64,000 nucleotides of DNA from Actinoplanes sichuanensis (lineage in GTDB: Bacteria > Actinomycetota > Actinomycetes > Mycobacteriales > Micromonosporaceae), in the NCBI RefSeq assembly GCF_033097365.1, contig NZ_AP028461.1, positions 558,001 to 622,000 on the forward strand. Direction: 5' to 3'. The notes under the pieces were generated by a model, which worked only from the letters and a program-made list of their open reading frames with translations, searched no databases and was not told the origin of the DNA. A program made the position numbers and the translations under genes. How positions within the stretch are numbered: position 1 is the stretch's first letter; each line of letters begins with the position of its first letter. Below are positions 1 to 7,961 of this stretch, one piece after another.

Positions 1-1133
1 ATCCCGGCGTTCACCCAGTGCATCACCACGCGATAGACCTCGTCGCGCAGCGTGCGGTAGTCGTTGTCCCAGTTGATCGGGTAGATGTCCTGGTACTTCT
101 TGGGCGGGTTCTCGGCGTACGCGATCGTGCCGTCGGCCTTGGTCGTGAAGAACTGCGGGAAGTCCTTGACCCACGGGTGGTCCGGGGCGGCCTGCAGCGC
201 GAGGTCCATGGCGACCTCCATGCCCAGCTCCTCGGTCCGCGCGATGAAGGCCTTGAAGTCCTCCATCGTGCCGAGTTGCGGGTGGATCGCGTCGTGACCG
301 CCCTCGTCCGAACCGATCGCCCACGGCGAGCCGACGTCCTCCGGTCGGGCCGTCAGCGTGTTGTTACGACCCTTACGGTTGATCTTGCCGATCGGGTGGA
401 TCGGTGGCAGGTAGACGACGTTGAAGCCCATCGCCGCGACAGCCGGCAGGCGCTGCGCGGCGGTGGCGAACGTGCCGTGCTTGATCGGGGTGGCGTCCGG
501 CCCGACCTCGGCGCCCTCTGACCGCGGGAAGAACTCATACCACGCCGAGTAGAGGGCGCGGACCCGATCGACCCAGATCACGAAGGACCGGGTCGTCGTC
601 ACCAGGGCGCGCACCGGGTTGTGCCAGAGCAGCTCCTCCAGGTCCAGCGCCGGGGTGACCCGGGCGAACAGCGACCGCTGCTCGTCGCGCAGCGCCGCCG
701 CGGCGTCGCGGACCCGGTCCTCCTGTTCGGCCGGGACGATCTTGGTGGCCAGGTCGAGCACGTCAGCGCCCTCGGCCAGATCGTTCGCCAGATCCTCGGC
801 GCCCTGCCCGGCGCCGATCTTCTTCACCACCGCGTCGCGCCACGTCCGGTACGGATCGTCGAACGCCTCCACGGTGAACGTCCACCGGCCCACCGAATCC
901 GGCCGGATCGCCGCGTGCCACTGGTCGAGACCCGGCTCACCGGGCGTCATCCGGGTGAACGGCTTGGTCTCCCCATCCGGGCCGCGCCATACCACATTCA
1001 CGCCGAGCGCGTGGTGACCTTCGCGATAGGACACCGCCGAGACCGGGACAAGCTCGCCGACCACCGCCTTCGCGGGGTAGCGGCCACCGGAAACAGCCGG
1101 TGTCACGTCTTCGATGGGGAAGCGACCGGTCAT
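1..1133 (-). CDS. glgE: GlgE maltosyltransferase, N-terminal part (cut by window edge)
   Basis: Read from the reverse strand, the frame starts at ATG 1133 (GGAG just upstream) and runs off the left edge after about 377 codons. It is the N-terminal half of alpha-1,4-glucan:maltose-1-phosphate maltosyltransferase, which extends alpha-glucans with maltose-1-phosphate in the cytoplasm. The N-terminal part is the beta-sandwich typical of GlgE; then come YSAWYEFFPRS (about residue 196), PPIHPIGKINRKGRNN (about 240) and a GH13 barrel section around WAIGSDEGGHDAIHPQLGT. The family is usually about 670 residues, so nearly half, including the catalytic Asp and Glu, lies outside. An in-frame GTG three codons upstream is a less likely start. 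Identification rests on the recognised GlgE motifs rather than a search. Confidence 0.93.
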   Translation of the reverse strand, partial: MTGRFPIEDVTPAVSGGRYPAKAVVGELVPVSAVSYREGHHALGVNVVWRGPDGETKPFTRMTPGEPGLDQWHAAIRPDSVGRWTFTVEAFDDPYRTWRDAVVKKIGAGQGAEDLANDLAEGADVLDLATKIVPAEQEDRVRDAAAALRDEQRSLFARVTPALDLEELLWHNPVRALVTTTRSFVIWVDRVRALYSAWYEFFPRSEGAEVGPDATPIKHGTFATAAQRLPAVAAMGFNVVYLPPIHPIGKINRKGRNNTLTARPEDVGSPWAIGSDEGGHDAIHPQLGTMEDFKAFIARTEELGMEVAMDLALQAAPDHPWVKDFPQFFTTKADGTIAYAENPPKKYQDIYPINWDNDYRTLRDEVYRVVMHWVNAG

Positions 1134-1682
1134 GATCTCCACCGTAGTCAGAGGGGCGCAGGAGGACTCGGCGACCGGGAAAACCACCGCCGGCGTCTCT
1201 ATGACTTCTCCGCAGTGGAGTTTTTGAAACGGCCGATCGCCGCTGCGTCCCAACCTACCGGAGGGGTAGCCCCACAGCGCATCCGGACGCGGCCTCGCGC
1301 CGCCGGAAAACACGACAATTTCACCTGTTCGCAACAGGCGTTCATCTTTCCGCGCGTGCGCCCGTCCCGGCGGTCGCGGACCACATCGACCGGTGCGGAT
1401 GGGAGCGCATCGGCGAGCACCGATCGCCGTGTCGGCCCCCGAAGACCGGCCCGCGCGAAAGGTGGCACGCCGGTGACATCCACGGCGAACGCGACATCCG
1501 ACCCACCGGGGCGCCACCCGACGCGCGCACGGCCCGCGGCCTTCGTCGCCGGGGCCACGGGAGTGCGTCGGTTGCGCTGCGTTGCCATCGAGGAACCCTG
1601 CTCAAGAGCGCCACCGAGCCACCGAGTTAACCCTCGACGCGAGCCGACGACCCGGCAAGCGCACGAAGGGAGGAGATCGAAC
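1134..1682. other. 549-bp gap without a convincing gene
   Basis: This stretch separates the divergent glgE and the hypothetical gene at 1683. Open frames cross it on both strands, but they are rich in Arg, Pro and Ala, have no ribosome binding site at their starts and match nothing I recognise. It probably holds the two divergent promoters; no clear -35/-10 pair could be picked out by eye. Confidence 0.4.
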
Positions 1683-2270
1683 GTGGCCGGACCGTCCACC
1701 GCACTGTCCCCGGTGATCGCCGCCAGCACCCACTGGCTGGCGCGGGCCTACCCGGGCGGCGAATCCAACACGGTGGCGCACACGCTCGCGGAACTGCAGG
1801 CCCGGCAGGCCATCACGGTCGCCGCCTGGCTGCGCTACCCGACCGAGATCGACGCCGCGCTCGTCGCCATCGCCGGCCCCGGTGGATCCGCCATCCTCGA
1901 CTGGAAGGCCGGCAGCGAACCCGACGACGAGTTCGCCGACGGTGAGGGCTGGCGCACCTGGGTCGACGAGGTCGTCGTCAGCTGGGCCGCCTGCCTGCTC
2001 GCCGACCCGCTACTGGCCCGCCGCGGCGTCGACGCCGTCATCGCCGCGATGCCGCTCCCCGACCAGCGTCCCCGGCCGCACTCCCGGCGTACCGCCACCA
2101 CCGGCATGCCCGCCGAGTTCCGCCGCCTGCTCCAGCCGGACGCCCGCGACCGCGACGCCGCCGCCCTGCTGCGCCACCCCGACCTGCTGGAGCCGATCGC
2201 GGACATGCACCGCGACGCTCTCCTCTACCTTCTCGACGCTGAGCCGGACCGCACCCCCCTCGCGGCCTGA
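1683..2270 (+). CDS. hypothetical protein, 195 aa
   Basis: The start is GTG 1683, chosen because GGAGGAGATC lies just upstream; the open frame itself extends further 5' but that part looks non-coding. The product is a soluble 195-residue protein, rich in Ala, Asp and Trp in its first half (LDWKAGSEPDDEF, GWRTWVDEVVVSWAACLLA) and Arg/Pro-rich near residue 125, with a helical C-terminus ending in EPDRTPLAA. No signal peptide, membrane segment or known catalytic motif is visible, and I do not recognise the family. It stands alone, divergent from glgE, and is closed by the strong hairpin at 2346-2396. Confidence 0.7.
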   Translation: MAGPSTALSPVIAASTHWLARAYPGGESNTVAHTLAELQARQAITVAAWLRYPTEIDAALVAIAGPGGSAILDWKAGSEPDDEFADGEGWRTWVDEVVVSWAACLLADPLLARRGVDAVIAAMPLPDQRPRPHSRRTATTGMPAEFRRLLQPDARDRDAAALLRHPDLLEPIADMHRDALLYLLDAEPDRTPLAA

Positions 2271-2345
2271 TTTCAGCATCCCCTCCCGAGGGGCCCGGGT
2301 GAAACACGCGACCGCCCGGTCCCGCCGGAAACGGGAGGGTCCGAA

Positions 2346-2396
2346 GGCCGCAAGGCCGGCACCACCCTTGTCCTCCTGGGTGCCGGCCTTGCGGCC
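2346..2396. terminator. bidirectional hairpin terminator
   Basis: A perfect 18-bp inverted repeat (2346-2363 and 2379-2396, loop 15 nt) lies between two convergent genes. On the plus strand it is followed by TCTTTCT. It can serve the hypothetical gene on the plus strand and the PPOX gene on the minus strand. Confidence 0.85.
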
Positions 2397-2434
2397 TCTT
2401 TCTGCGTCCTCGGTCGGCTCGGGGCCGCCGCCGG

Positions 2435-2899
2435 TCAGTCGGCCAGACGGGCCGGGAAGCCGCCGGTGGCGATCGGGCCCCAGGACTCGATCGTCACCCG
2501 GATCAGGCATTTGCCCTGGTCGCGCATCGCCTGGCGGTACTCCTCCCAGTTCGGGTGCTCGCCGGAGATGCAGCGGAAATAGTCGACCAGGGGCTCGACG
2601 GCGTCGGGCAGGTCGATCACCTCGGCCACGCCGTCGAGCTGGACCCACGGGCCGTTCCACTCGTCGGACAGGATCGTCAGGGTCACCCGGGGGTCGCGGC
2701 GGATGTTCGCCACCTTGGCCCGCTCCGGGTAACTGGAGATCACGATCCGGCCCTCGGTGTCGACGCCGCACGTGTTCGGCGAGGACTGGGGACGGCCGTC
2801 CTTGCGGGTGGTCAGCAGGATCGCCCGGTGCCTCGGGCGCAGGAACTCGACCAGTTCCTCCCGGGGCACCCGGTTGTTGGTCGCGATGGTGCGGGCCAT
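2435..2899 (-). CDS. PPOX-class (F420/FMN-binding split-barrel) protein
   Basis: This 154-residue protein has the pyridoxamine-5'-phosphate-oxidase-like split barrel: FLRPRHRAILLTTRKDGRPQ near the N-terminus (strand-turn-strand that contacts flavin or F420), then ISSYPERAKVANIRRDPRVTL, the usual segment after the cofactor-binding strand. Proteins of this kind in actinobacteria are often F420-dependent reductases or biliverdin/quinone reductases, but the cofactor and substrate cannot be read from the sequence. The gene ends at the 2346-2396 terminator and follows ppgK by 18 nt on the same strand, so the two are probably cotranscribed. Length is typical for the family. Confidence 0.85.
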   Translation of the reverse strand: MARTIATNNRVPREELVEFLRPRHRAILLTTRKDGRPQSSPNTCGVDTEGRIVISSYPERAKVANIRRDPRVTLTILSDEWNGPWVQLDGVAEVIDLPDAVEPLVDYFRCISGEHPNWEEYRQAMRDQGKCLIRVTIESWGPIATGGFPARLAD

Positions 2900-2917
2900 C
2901 GGCGGGCTCCTCTCAGA

Positions 2918-3712
2918 TCAGGCCGGCGCCGCGGCGTCGACCGGGATGGCGCCCGGATGCTGGGCGCCCGGGCCCGCGGCGGCCTGGCCGGCGGCGATCG
3001 CGGCGCCGATGATGCCGGCGTTGTTGAGCAGTGTGGCCGGGACGATCGGGGTGCGGATGTCCAGTAGCGGGAAGAACTTCTCCGACTTCTTGCTCACGCC
3101 GCCGCCGACGATGAACAGGCGCGGGGAGAGCAGCATCTCGACGTGGCGCAGGTAACGCTCGACCCGGACCGCCCACTGCTCCCAGGTCAGGTCCTCGGTC
3201 TCGCGGATGCGGTCGGAGGCGAGCAACTCGGCGTCGGCGCCGTCGATCTCCAGGTGGCCGAGCTCGGTGTTGGGCAGCAGCACCCCGTCCAGGAAGAGGG
3301 CGCTGCCGATACCGGTGCCGAAGGTCAGCATCATGATCAGGCCGGACTGGTCGCGCCCGGCGCCGAACGCCACCTCGGCCACCCCGGCCGCGTCGGCGTC
3401 GTTGAGCACCGTGACCGGCTTGCCCAGTCGCTCGGTGAACAGGCGGGCGGCCGGCGCGTCGAGCCAGGACTTGTCGACATTGGCGGCACTGCGGGTCACG
3501 CCGTCGACGACCACGCCCGGGAATGTGACACCGATGCTGTCGAACCCGTCGAACTGGGCGGCCACCTCAGCGACCGCCTCCACCACGCTGTCCACGTCGG
3601 CGGGCTGCGGGGTGGGCACGCGGAACCGCTCGGCGAGCAGGTCGCCGCCGGCCGGGTCGACCGGCGCCCCCTTCACGCCGGAGCCGCCGATGTCGATGCC
3701 GAGGATGGTCAT
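2918..3712 (-). CDS. ppgK: polyphosphate glucokinase
   Basis: A 264-residue ROK-family kinase that phosphorylates glucose to glucose-6-phosphate using polyphosphate (and often ATP). Visible features are the phosphate-binding GIDIGGSGVKGAPVD at the N-terminus, VTFPGVV, LNDADAAGVAEVAFGAG (catalytic Asp region), LTFGTGIGSALFLDG, the ELGHLEIDG substrate segment and a C-terminal LFIVGGGVSKKSEKFFP. The start ATG 3712 follows GAAGGAAG; a longer frame upstream would add 19 basic residues with no support. It sits upstream of the PPOX gene on the same strand. The C-terminus has a short Ala/Pro/Gly extension beyond the kinase fold. Confidence 0.93.
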   Translation of the reverse strand: MTILGIDIGGSGVKGAPVDPAGGDLLAERFRVPTPQPADVDSVVEAVAEVAAQFDGFDSIGVTFPGVVVDGVTRSAANVDKSWLDAPAARLFTERLGKPVTVLNDADAAGVAEVAFGAGRDQSGLIMMLTFGTGIGSALFLDGVLLPNTELGHLEIDGADAELLASDRIRETEDLTWEQWAVRVERYLRHVEMLLSPRLFIVGGGVSKKSEKFFPLLDIRTPIVPATLLNNAGIIGAAIAAGQAAAGPGAQHPGAIPVDAAAPA

Positions 3713-3958
3713 CCGTCTTCCTTCTTCAGGTTTCGTTCGCTGTTGCTGTGTACCACGCCGGTACGACATCGAATCCAGCGTCTCCCGGTGGGTATCGGGC
3801 GGACACCATAGGATGAATTCGCTGCGTGATTTCCGCGTTCACGCAATGTCACTCATACTTTCGGCTAGGCGACGCTAAGCTTCTCGGCTAGCGTTGCACT
3901 TCAGAACGGTCGCCGCAGGACGGGCACGGCTCTCTGCCCGTCGGATGGAGGACCACTC

Positions 3959-4768
3959 ATGACCATGCTGGAATCACCGACCGTCGATATCCTGCCCGCC
4001 GAGCCGCGCCGGCCGGTCCACCACGTGCCCGCGGCCAGCGCGTCCGACCTGCTCGCCGAGATGGCCGCGGCGGCGCCCGGCCGGCACCGGTCCCGCCTGC
4101 GGGACCGGGCGATCGAGGCGTGGCTGCCGCTGGCCCGCCACCTCGCGCACCGCTACTCCGGCCGCGGTGAGCCCACCGACGATCTGGTGCAGACCGCCAC
4201 CGTGGGCTTGATCAAGGCGGTCGACAAGTTCGACCCGGAGCGCGGTGTCGACTTCGCCGGGTACGCGATCCCGACCGTCATCGGCGAGATCAAGCGCCAC
4301 TTCCGGGACCGCACCTGGTCGGTCCGGGTGCCGCGACGCCTCCAGGAGCTCCGTCTCGCGATCACCGAGGCCAACTCGACGCTCACCCACACGCTCGGCC
4401 GGTCGCCGACGGTTCCGGACATCGCCGCCCACCTCGGGATCACCGAGGAGGACGTGCTCGAAGGGCTGGAAGGCGCGCGGGCCTACAACGCCACGTCGCT
4501 GTCCACGCCGATCAGCGCGGACGGCACCACCGAGCTGGGCGACACCCTCGGCACTGAGGATCACGAGTACGAGATCGCCGAGGCCCGGGTCGCCCTGGGT
4601 CCGGCGCTGGCCACCCTGGACCCGCGTGAGCAGCGGATCCTGACGCTGCGCTTCTACGGCAACCTGACCCAGAGCCAGATCGCCGACCAGATCGGCATCT
4701 CCCAGATGCACGTCTCCCGGCTGCTGACCAAGGCGCTCGCCAAGCTGCGCCGCCAACTTACCGACTGA
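3959..4768 (+). CDS. SigB/SigF-type RNA polymerase sigma factor
   Basis: A 269-residue stress/sporulation-type sigma factor. It starts at ATG 3959, eight bases after GGAGGA. Region 2 is visible as GRGEPTDDLVQTATVGLIKAVDKFDPERGVDFAGYA, followed by the family signature GEIKRHFRDRTWSVRVPRRLQEL; region 3 contains LGRSPTVPDIAAHLGITEEDV; region 4 ends in RFYGNLTQSQIADQIGISQMHVSRLL, the -35 recognition helix-turn-helix. Such factors are normally held by an RsbW-like anti-sigma kinase and released by a STAS antagonist. No partner is adjacent here, but candidate partners occur at 17.9, 42.2 and 45.8 kb. The gene is monocistronic. Confidence 0.93.
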   Translation: MTMLESPTVDILPAEPRRPVHHVPAASASDLLAEMAAAAPGRHRSRLRDRAIEAWLPLARHLAHRYSGRGEPTDDLVQTATVGLIKAVDKFDPERGVDFAGYAIPTVIGEIKRHFRDRTWSVRVPRRLQELRLAITEANSTLTHTLGRSPTVPDIAAHLGITEEDVLEGLEGARAYNATSLSTPISADGTTELGDTLGTEDHEYEIAEARVALGPALATLDPREQRILTLRFYGNLTQSQIADQIGISQMHVSRLLTKALAKLRRQLTD

Positions 4769-4909
4769 TCAGCCGGTTCGTGGGGCGGCGGTGACCGGCG
4801 GCCTCAGCCCGGCGGGCGCGGTTCGGTCCGGTGTCCGGCCTGCCTCGCGGAGTGGTCCGGGGCGGTGTGGTCTGCGGTTGTGGGTGGGGTGTTCCGTACC
4901 GGATGGGAA

Positions 4910-4937
4910 GCCCGCGGATCTCGGGTGATCCGCGGGC
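4910..4937. terminator. hairpin between convergent genes
   Basis: Perfect 11-bp inverted repeat (4910-4920 and 4927-4937) with a 6-nt loop, eight bases beyond the stop codon of the minus-strand stress protein gene and 142 bases after the sigma factor. No long T-run follows, as is common in high-GC actinobacteria. Confidence 0.6.
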
Positions 4938-4944
4938 CGTGAGG

Positions 4945-5736
4945 CTACTTAGCGCCGCTCGCCCGCCAGTTGAGGCTGATCAGGAGGCTGCGGGCCTCGT
5001 CGGCGACGTCGGCGGCCGCGTGCACCTCGTAGGTGGCGGCCTGCAGCGAACTGCGGGACGTGAAGTCGCGGCGGCCGCCCGTCGCGGCGTGCGCGATGGC
5101 GCCGAAGATCGCGCCCCAGACCGCGCCGATGAGCACCGTGGTGAGCAGGACGGCCAGCCAGCTGGAGTCGCTGAAGATGCCGAAGAAGAGGCCGATCAGC
5201 AGGCCGAACCAGGCGCCACTGGCCGCTCCGGCGGCGGCCGCGCGGGCGACGGTGAGGCGGCCCAGGACGTTCTCGATCAGGCGCAGGTCGGTGCCGACGA
5301 TCGATGTCCGCTCGACCGGGAACCGGTTGTCCGACAGGTGATCGACCGCCTGCTGGGCCAGCGCGTACTCGGGATAGGTGCCGACGACCACGGTCGGGCC
5401 GGTGGCCAGGCCGGTCCCGGTGGTCTGGGCGGGCAGCTGCGGCACCGCGCCGGCCGGACCGGGCGGGACCGCGGCGCCGCCCGGGAAATCGGCGGGCGGG
5501 GTGACGTGACCCGCGGTGGCGGTCGAGCCGGTAGGACCCGGCTGCGGCGGAATCGGGGCGGTGGGCGATTCGGCCGGGGCGATCGGGGCGGTCGGCGACT
5601 CGGTCGGACCGCCGGTGGCCGGGGCCGGCGGGATCGGGGCGGTCGGAGCGTTCGACGAGGCCGGCGAGACCGGCGCGGCCGCGGCGGCGGGGGCCGGTAT
5701 CGCGGTGGTGGGGGAGTTGTCGGGTGAGGTGGTCAT
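4945..5736 (-). CDS. general stress protein 17M-like membrane protein
   Basis: A 263-residue protein in three parts: a Pro/Ala/Thr-rich disordered N-terminus with repeated SPTAPI and NAPTAPIPPAP motifs (about residues 1-110); a domain beginning VVVGTYPEYALAQQAVDHLSDNRFPVERTSIVG, which matches the general stress protein 17M domain; and a glycine-zipper hydrophobic stretch (GLLIGLFFGIFSDSS, VLLTTVLIGAVWGAIFGAIAHA) followed by a short cytosolic tail. The start ATG 5736 overlaps the stop of the PAP2 gene by four bases (ATGA), so translation is probably coupled. The function is unknown; a stress-related role is inferred from the domain name only. Confidence 0.82.
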   Translation of the reverse strand: MTTSPDNSPTTAIPAPAAAAAPVSPASSNAPTAPIPPAPATGGPTESPTAPIAPAESPTAPIPPQPGPTGSTATAGHVTPPADFPGGAAVPPGPAGAVPQLPAQTTGTGLATGPTVVVGTYPEYALAQQAVDHLSDNRFPVERTSIVGTDLRLIENVLGRLTVARAAAAGAASGAWFGLLIGLFFGIFSDSSWLAVLLTTVLIGAVWGAIFGAIAHAATGGRRDFTSRSSLQAATYEVHAAADVADEARSLLISLNWRASGAK

Positions 5737-6653
5737 GCGGTGCCTCCCTGAGAGGGTGCGGGCCGGTCCGCGGGTTCCGCCGCGGTCAGCCGGACCCAGA
5801 CGATGAACGTCGCGGCCGTGGCGGCCACGATGCCGGCCGTGCCGGTGAGGAATGCGAAGCGCCCGGACACCAGGTCGGGCAGGGCACGTTCGGAGAGGGC
5901 CACCGACGCCATGCCGAACACACCGGCCGCGGTGGCCAGCGCACCGGCGACCGCGAGGGCGACGATGACCAGGCGGTTCGGCAGGTGGATGGGGCGGTAC
6001 GGGCCTCGGCGGCGCAGGCGCACCCCGAAGACCGCGAACGAACCGCAGGCCAGCACGATCAGCAGGGCCGCGATGACGTCGCTGGGCCGGTGCCACTCGG
6101 CCCAGACGGTGGCCACCGCGACGATCGCCACATAGCCGGCCCCGACCAGGCCGACCATTCCCCGCAGCGCTCGCGGGAAGACCAGGACCAGTACGAACGC
6201 GACCGACGCGGCGGCCGTGGCGTGTCCGCTGGGCCACGAGTTGGGTGCCGGGAAGTCGTCCAGCAGGGGCCGGCCCAGGTTCGCCTTCAGCTGCTGGGTG
6301 ATCAGGTTGGCGGCGACCACCACGAACACCGACGCGAGGGCCAGGTCGAGGCGGCGGCGGACCACGCCGAACGCGGCGGCGAGCACGCAGACCAGCGCGA
6401 GCGAGGCGAGACGGGTGGCGTCGAGGGTACGGGTCAGCACCTCACTGACCTGTGGGTGATGGAAGTCACCGCCCCGCAGCGCCGCCGTGTCGATGGCCTG
6501 GCCCAGTGGGGTGCCGACGAAGAGCCGGTGCACGGCGTACGCCCCGCCCGCGGCCAGGGCGGCGACGAGCAGCGGGCTGACCGTGTGCCACGTACTGCCC
6601 GGTGTCTTGGTCGGGGTGGCTGTGGTGACCGGGCGGGACGCGACGGCCGTCAT
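5733..6653 (-). CDS. PAP2-family membrane phosphatase
   Basis: A 306-residue integral membrane protein with about six hydrophobic segments and the acid phosphatase motifs of PAP2 enzymes: KANLGRP, WPSGHATAAAS and EWHRPSDV, so the catalytic His pair and Arg residues are present. Substrates in this family are lipid phosphates such as phosphatidic acid or undecaprenyl pyrophosphate; the substrate is not evident here. Start ATG 6653 is chosen for AGGAGG seven bases upstream; the frame extends 28 codons further without support. It is the first gene of a two-gene unit with the 17M-like protein and is divergent from the SH3/glucosaminidase gene. Confidence 0.88.
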   Translation of the reverse strand: MTAVASRPVTTATPTKTPGSTWHTVSPLLVAALAAGGAYAVHRLFVGTPLGQAIDTAALRGGDFHHPQVSEVLTRTLDATRLASLALVCVLAAAFGVVRRRLDLALASVFVVVAANLITQQLKANLGRPLLDDFPAPNSWPSGHATAAASVAFVLVLVFPRALRGMVGLVGAGYVAIVAVATVWAEWHRPSDVIAALLIVLACGSFAVFGVRLRRRGPYRPIHLPNRLVIVALAVAGALATAAGVFGMASVALSERALPDLVSGRFAFLTGTAGIVAATAATFIVWVRLTAAEPADRPAPSQGGTA

Positions 6654-6832
6654 CTCGGGACCTCCTGAAGCGGTGGCGATGCGGACACGCCTTTCCCCGT
6701 CCGGCCGATTTCCAAGCACGCCGCAACGCGCACGCACCCGATCGGGCCCGATGGGCGCAACGGCCGGGGCGGACCTTCGAATCCGATGCCGACGGATACA
6801 TCCGGCGCTGCCGGAACGAAGGGGACGTCTTC

Positions 6833-7942
6833 ATGAGCCACACCACCCGACGACTGCTCACCGGCACGCTGCTGGTGCTCGCCGCCGGGGCCGGGCTGGC
6901 CGGTTCACCCGCAGCCGCGCAGGCGGCCGGGATCTCCGCGACGATCGACGTGAACAGTGAGCTCAAGGTGCGTTCGGCACCGAGCTGGGCGGCGAGCGTG
7001 GTGAGCACGCTCAGGGACGGCCAGAAGGTCACCGTCGACTGCGCGGTGACCGGTCAGACCGTGCACGGGAAGGTCCGCACCACCGCCCAGTGGGACCGGC
7101 TGGCCGACGGCCGGTACGTCTCGCACGCCTACGTCCGCGCCTCGGCGACCATCCCGGTGTGCGACGCCAAGGCGGGTGCCCAGGCGTACGTCAGCGGGAA
7201 GATCCGCACCCGGGACGGCGCGGTGAACGTGCGCAGCGGCCCGTCCACGCTGAACGCGGTGGTCCGCAAGGCCGCCGACGGGTCGGCCGTGAAGATCGTC
7301 TGCGCGGTGACCGGGGCGAAGGTCGCCGGCACGGTCCGCACCACGAACCTGTGGGACCGGCTGGCCGATGGGCGGTACGTGTCGCACGCGTACGTGGTCT
7401 CCGGCACGGTGAAGACCTGCCCGCCGGCCACGCCCGCCCCCGCACCCGCCCCGGTGCCCGCGCTGACGCCCGAGCAGTTCATCGCGGCCGCCGTGCCGGG
7501 CGCGCAGCAGGGCTGGCGGGAGTACGGGGTACCGGCCTCGGTGACCATCGCCCAGGCCATCCTGGAGTCGGGCTGGGGCCGGAGCGGGCTGTCCGCGGTG
7601 GACCGCAACTACTTCGGCATCAAGTGCCAGAACGGTGCCTTCGGCCCGCACGCCAACGGCTGCCACGTCTACGAGACCACCGAGTGTGACAAGGCCGGCA
7701 AGTGTTTCGCGACGTCGGACGCGTTCCGCACCTACGCGTCGATGGGCCGCTCGTTCCGGGACCACGGCCACTTCCTGCGCAACAACAAGCGGTACGCGCC
7801 CGCGTTCGCGTTCACCAAGGCCGCCGACAAGTTCATCATGGCGGTGTGGAAGGCCGGGTACGCCACCGACCCGAACTACTACACCAAGGTCACCGGGATC
7901 ATGGTGAAGTACGACTTGTACCGGTACGACACCTGGAAGTGA
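6833..7942 (+). CDS. secreted SH3-repeat glucosaminidase
   Basis: A 369-residue exported cell wall hydrolase. A signal peptide covers about residues 1-32 (RRLL, hydrophobic core, AQA-AG cleavage site). Two bacterial SH3-like repeats follow, each with VRSxPS near its start and WDRLADGRYVSHAYV at its end (about 35-105 and 122-190), then a Pro/Ala linker and a C-terminal mannosyl-glycoprotein endo-beta-N-acetylglucosaminidase (FlgJ/LytG-like) domain. That domain shows ASVTIAQAILESGWGRS with the likely catalytic Glu, and NYFGIK. It probably cleaves the glycan chains of peptidoglycan after binding the wall through the SH3 repeats. Four Cys in the catalytic part may form disulfides. Confidence 0.92.
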   Translation: MSHTTRRLLTGTLLVLAAGAGLAGSPAAAQAAGISATIDVNSELKVRSAPSWAASVVSTLRDGQKVTVDCAVTGQTVHGKVRTTAQWDRLADGRYVSHAYVRASATIPVCDAKAGAQAYVSGKIRTRDGAVNVRSGPSTLNAVVRKAADGSAVKIVCAVTGAKVAGTVRTTNLWDRLADGRYVSHAYVVSGTVKTCPPATPAPAPAPVPALTPEQFIAAAVPGAQQGWREYGVPASVTIAQAILESGWGRSGLSAVDRNYFGIKCQNGAFGPHANGCHVYETTECDKAGKCFATSDAFRTYASMGRSFRDHGHFLRNNKRYAPAFAFTKAADKFIMAVWKAGYATDPNYYTKVTGIMVKYDLYRYDTWK

Positions 7943-7961
7943 TCAACGGCTTACGCTCCGT

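Noticed and set aside
1199..1729. Minus-strand frame of 176 codons upstream of glgE
   Set aside because: No ribosome site, no recognisable motif, and it overlaps the start of a better-supported gene at 1683.
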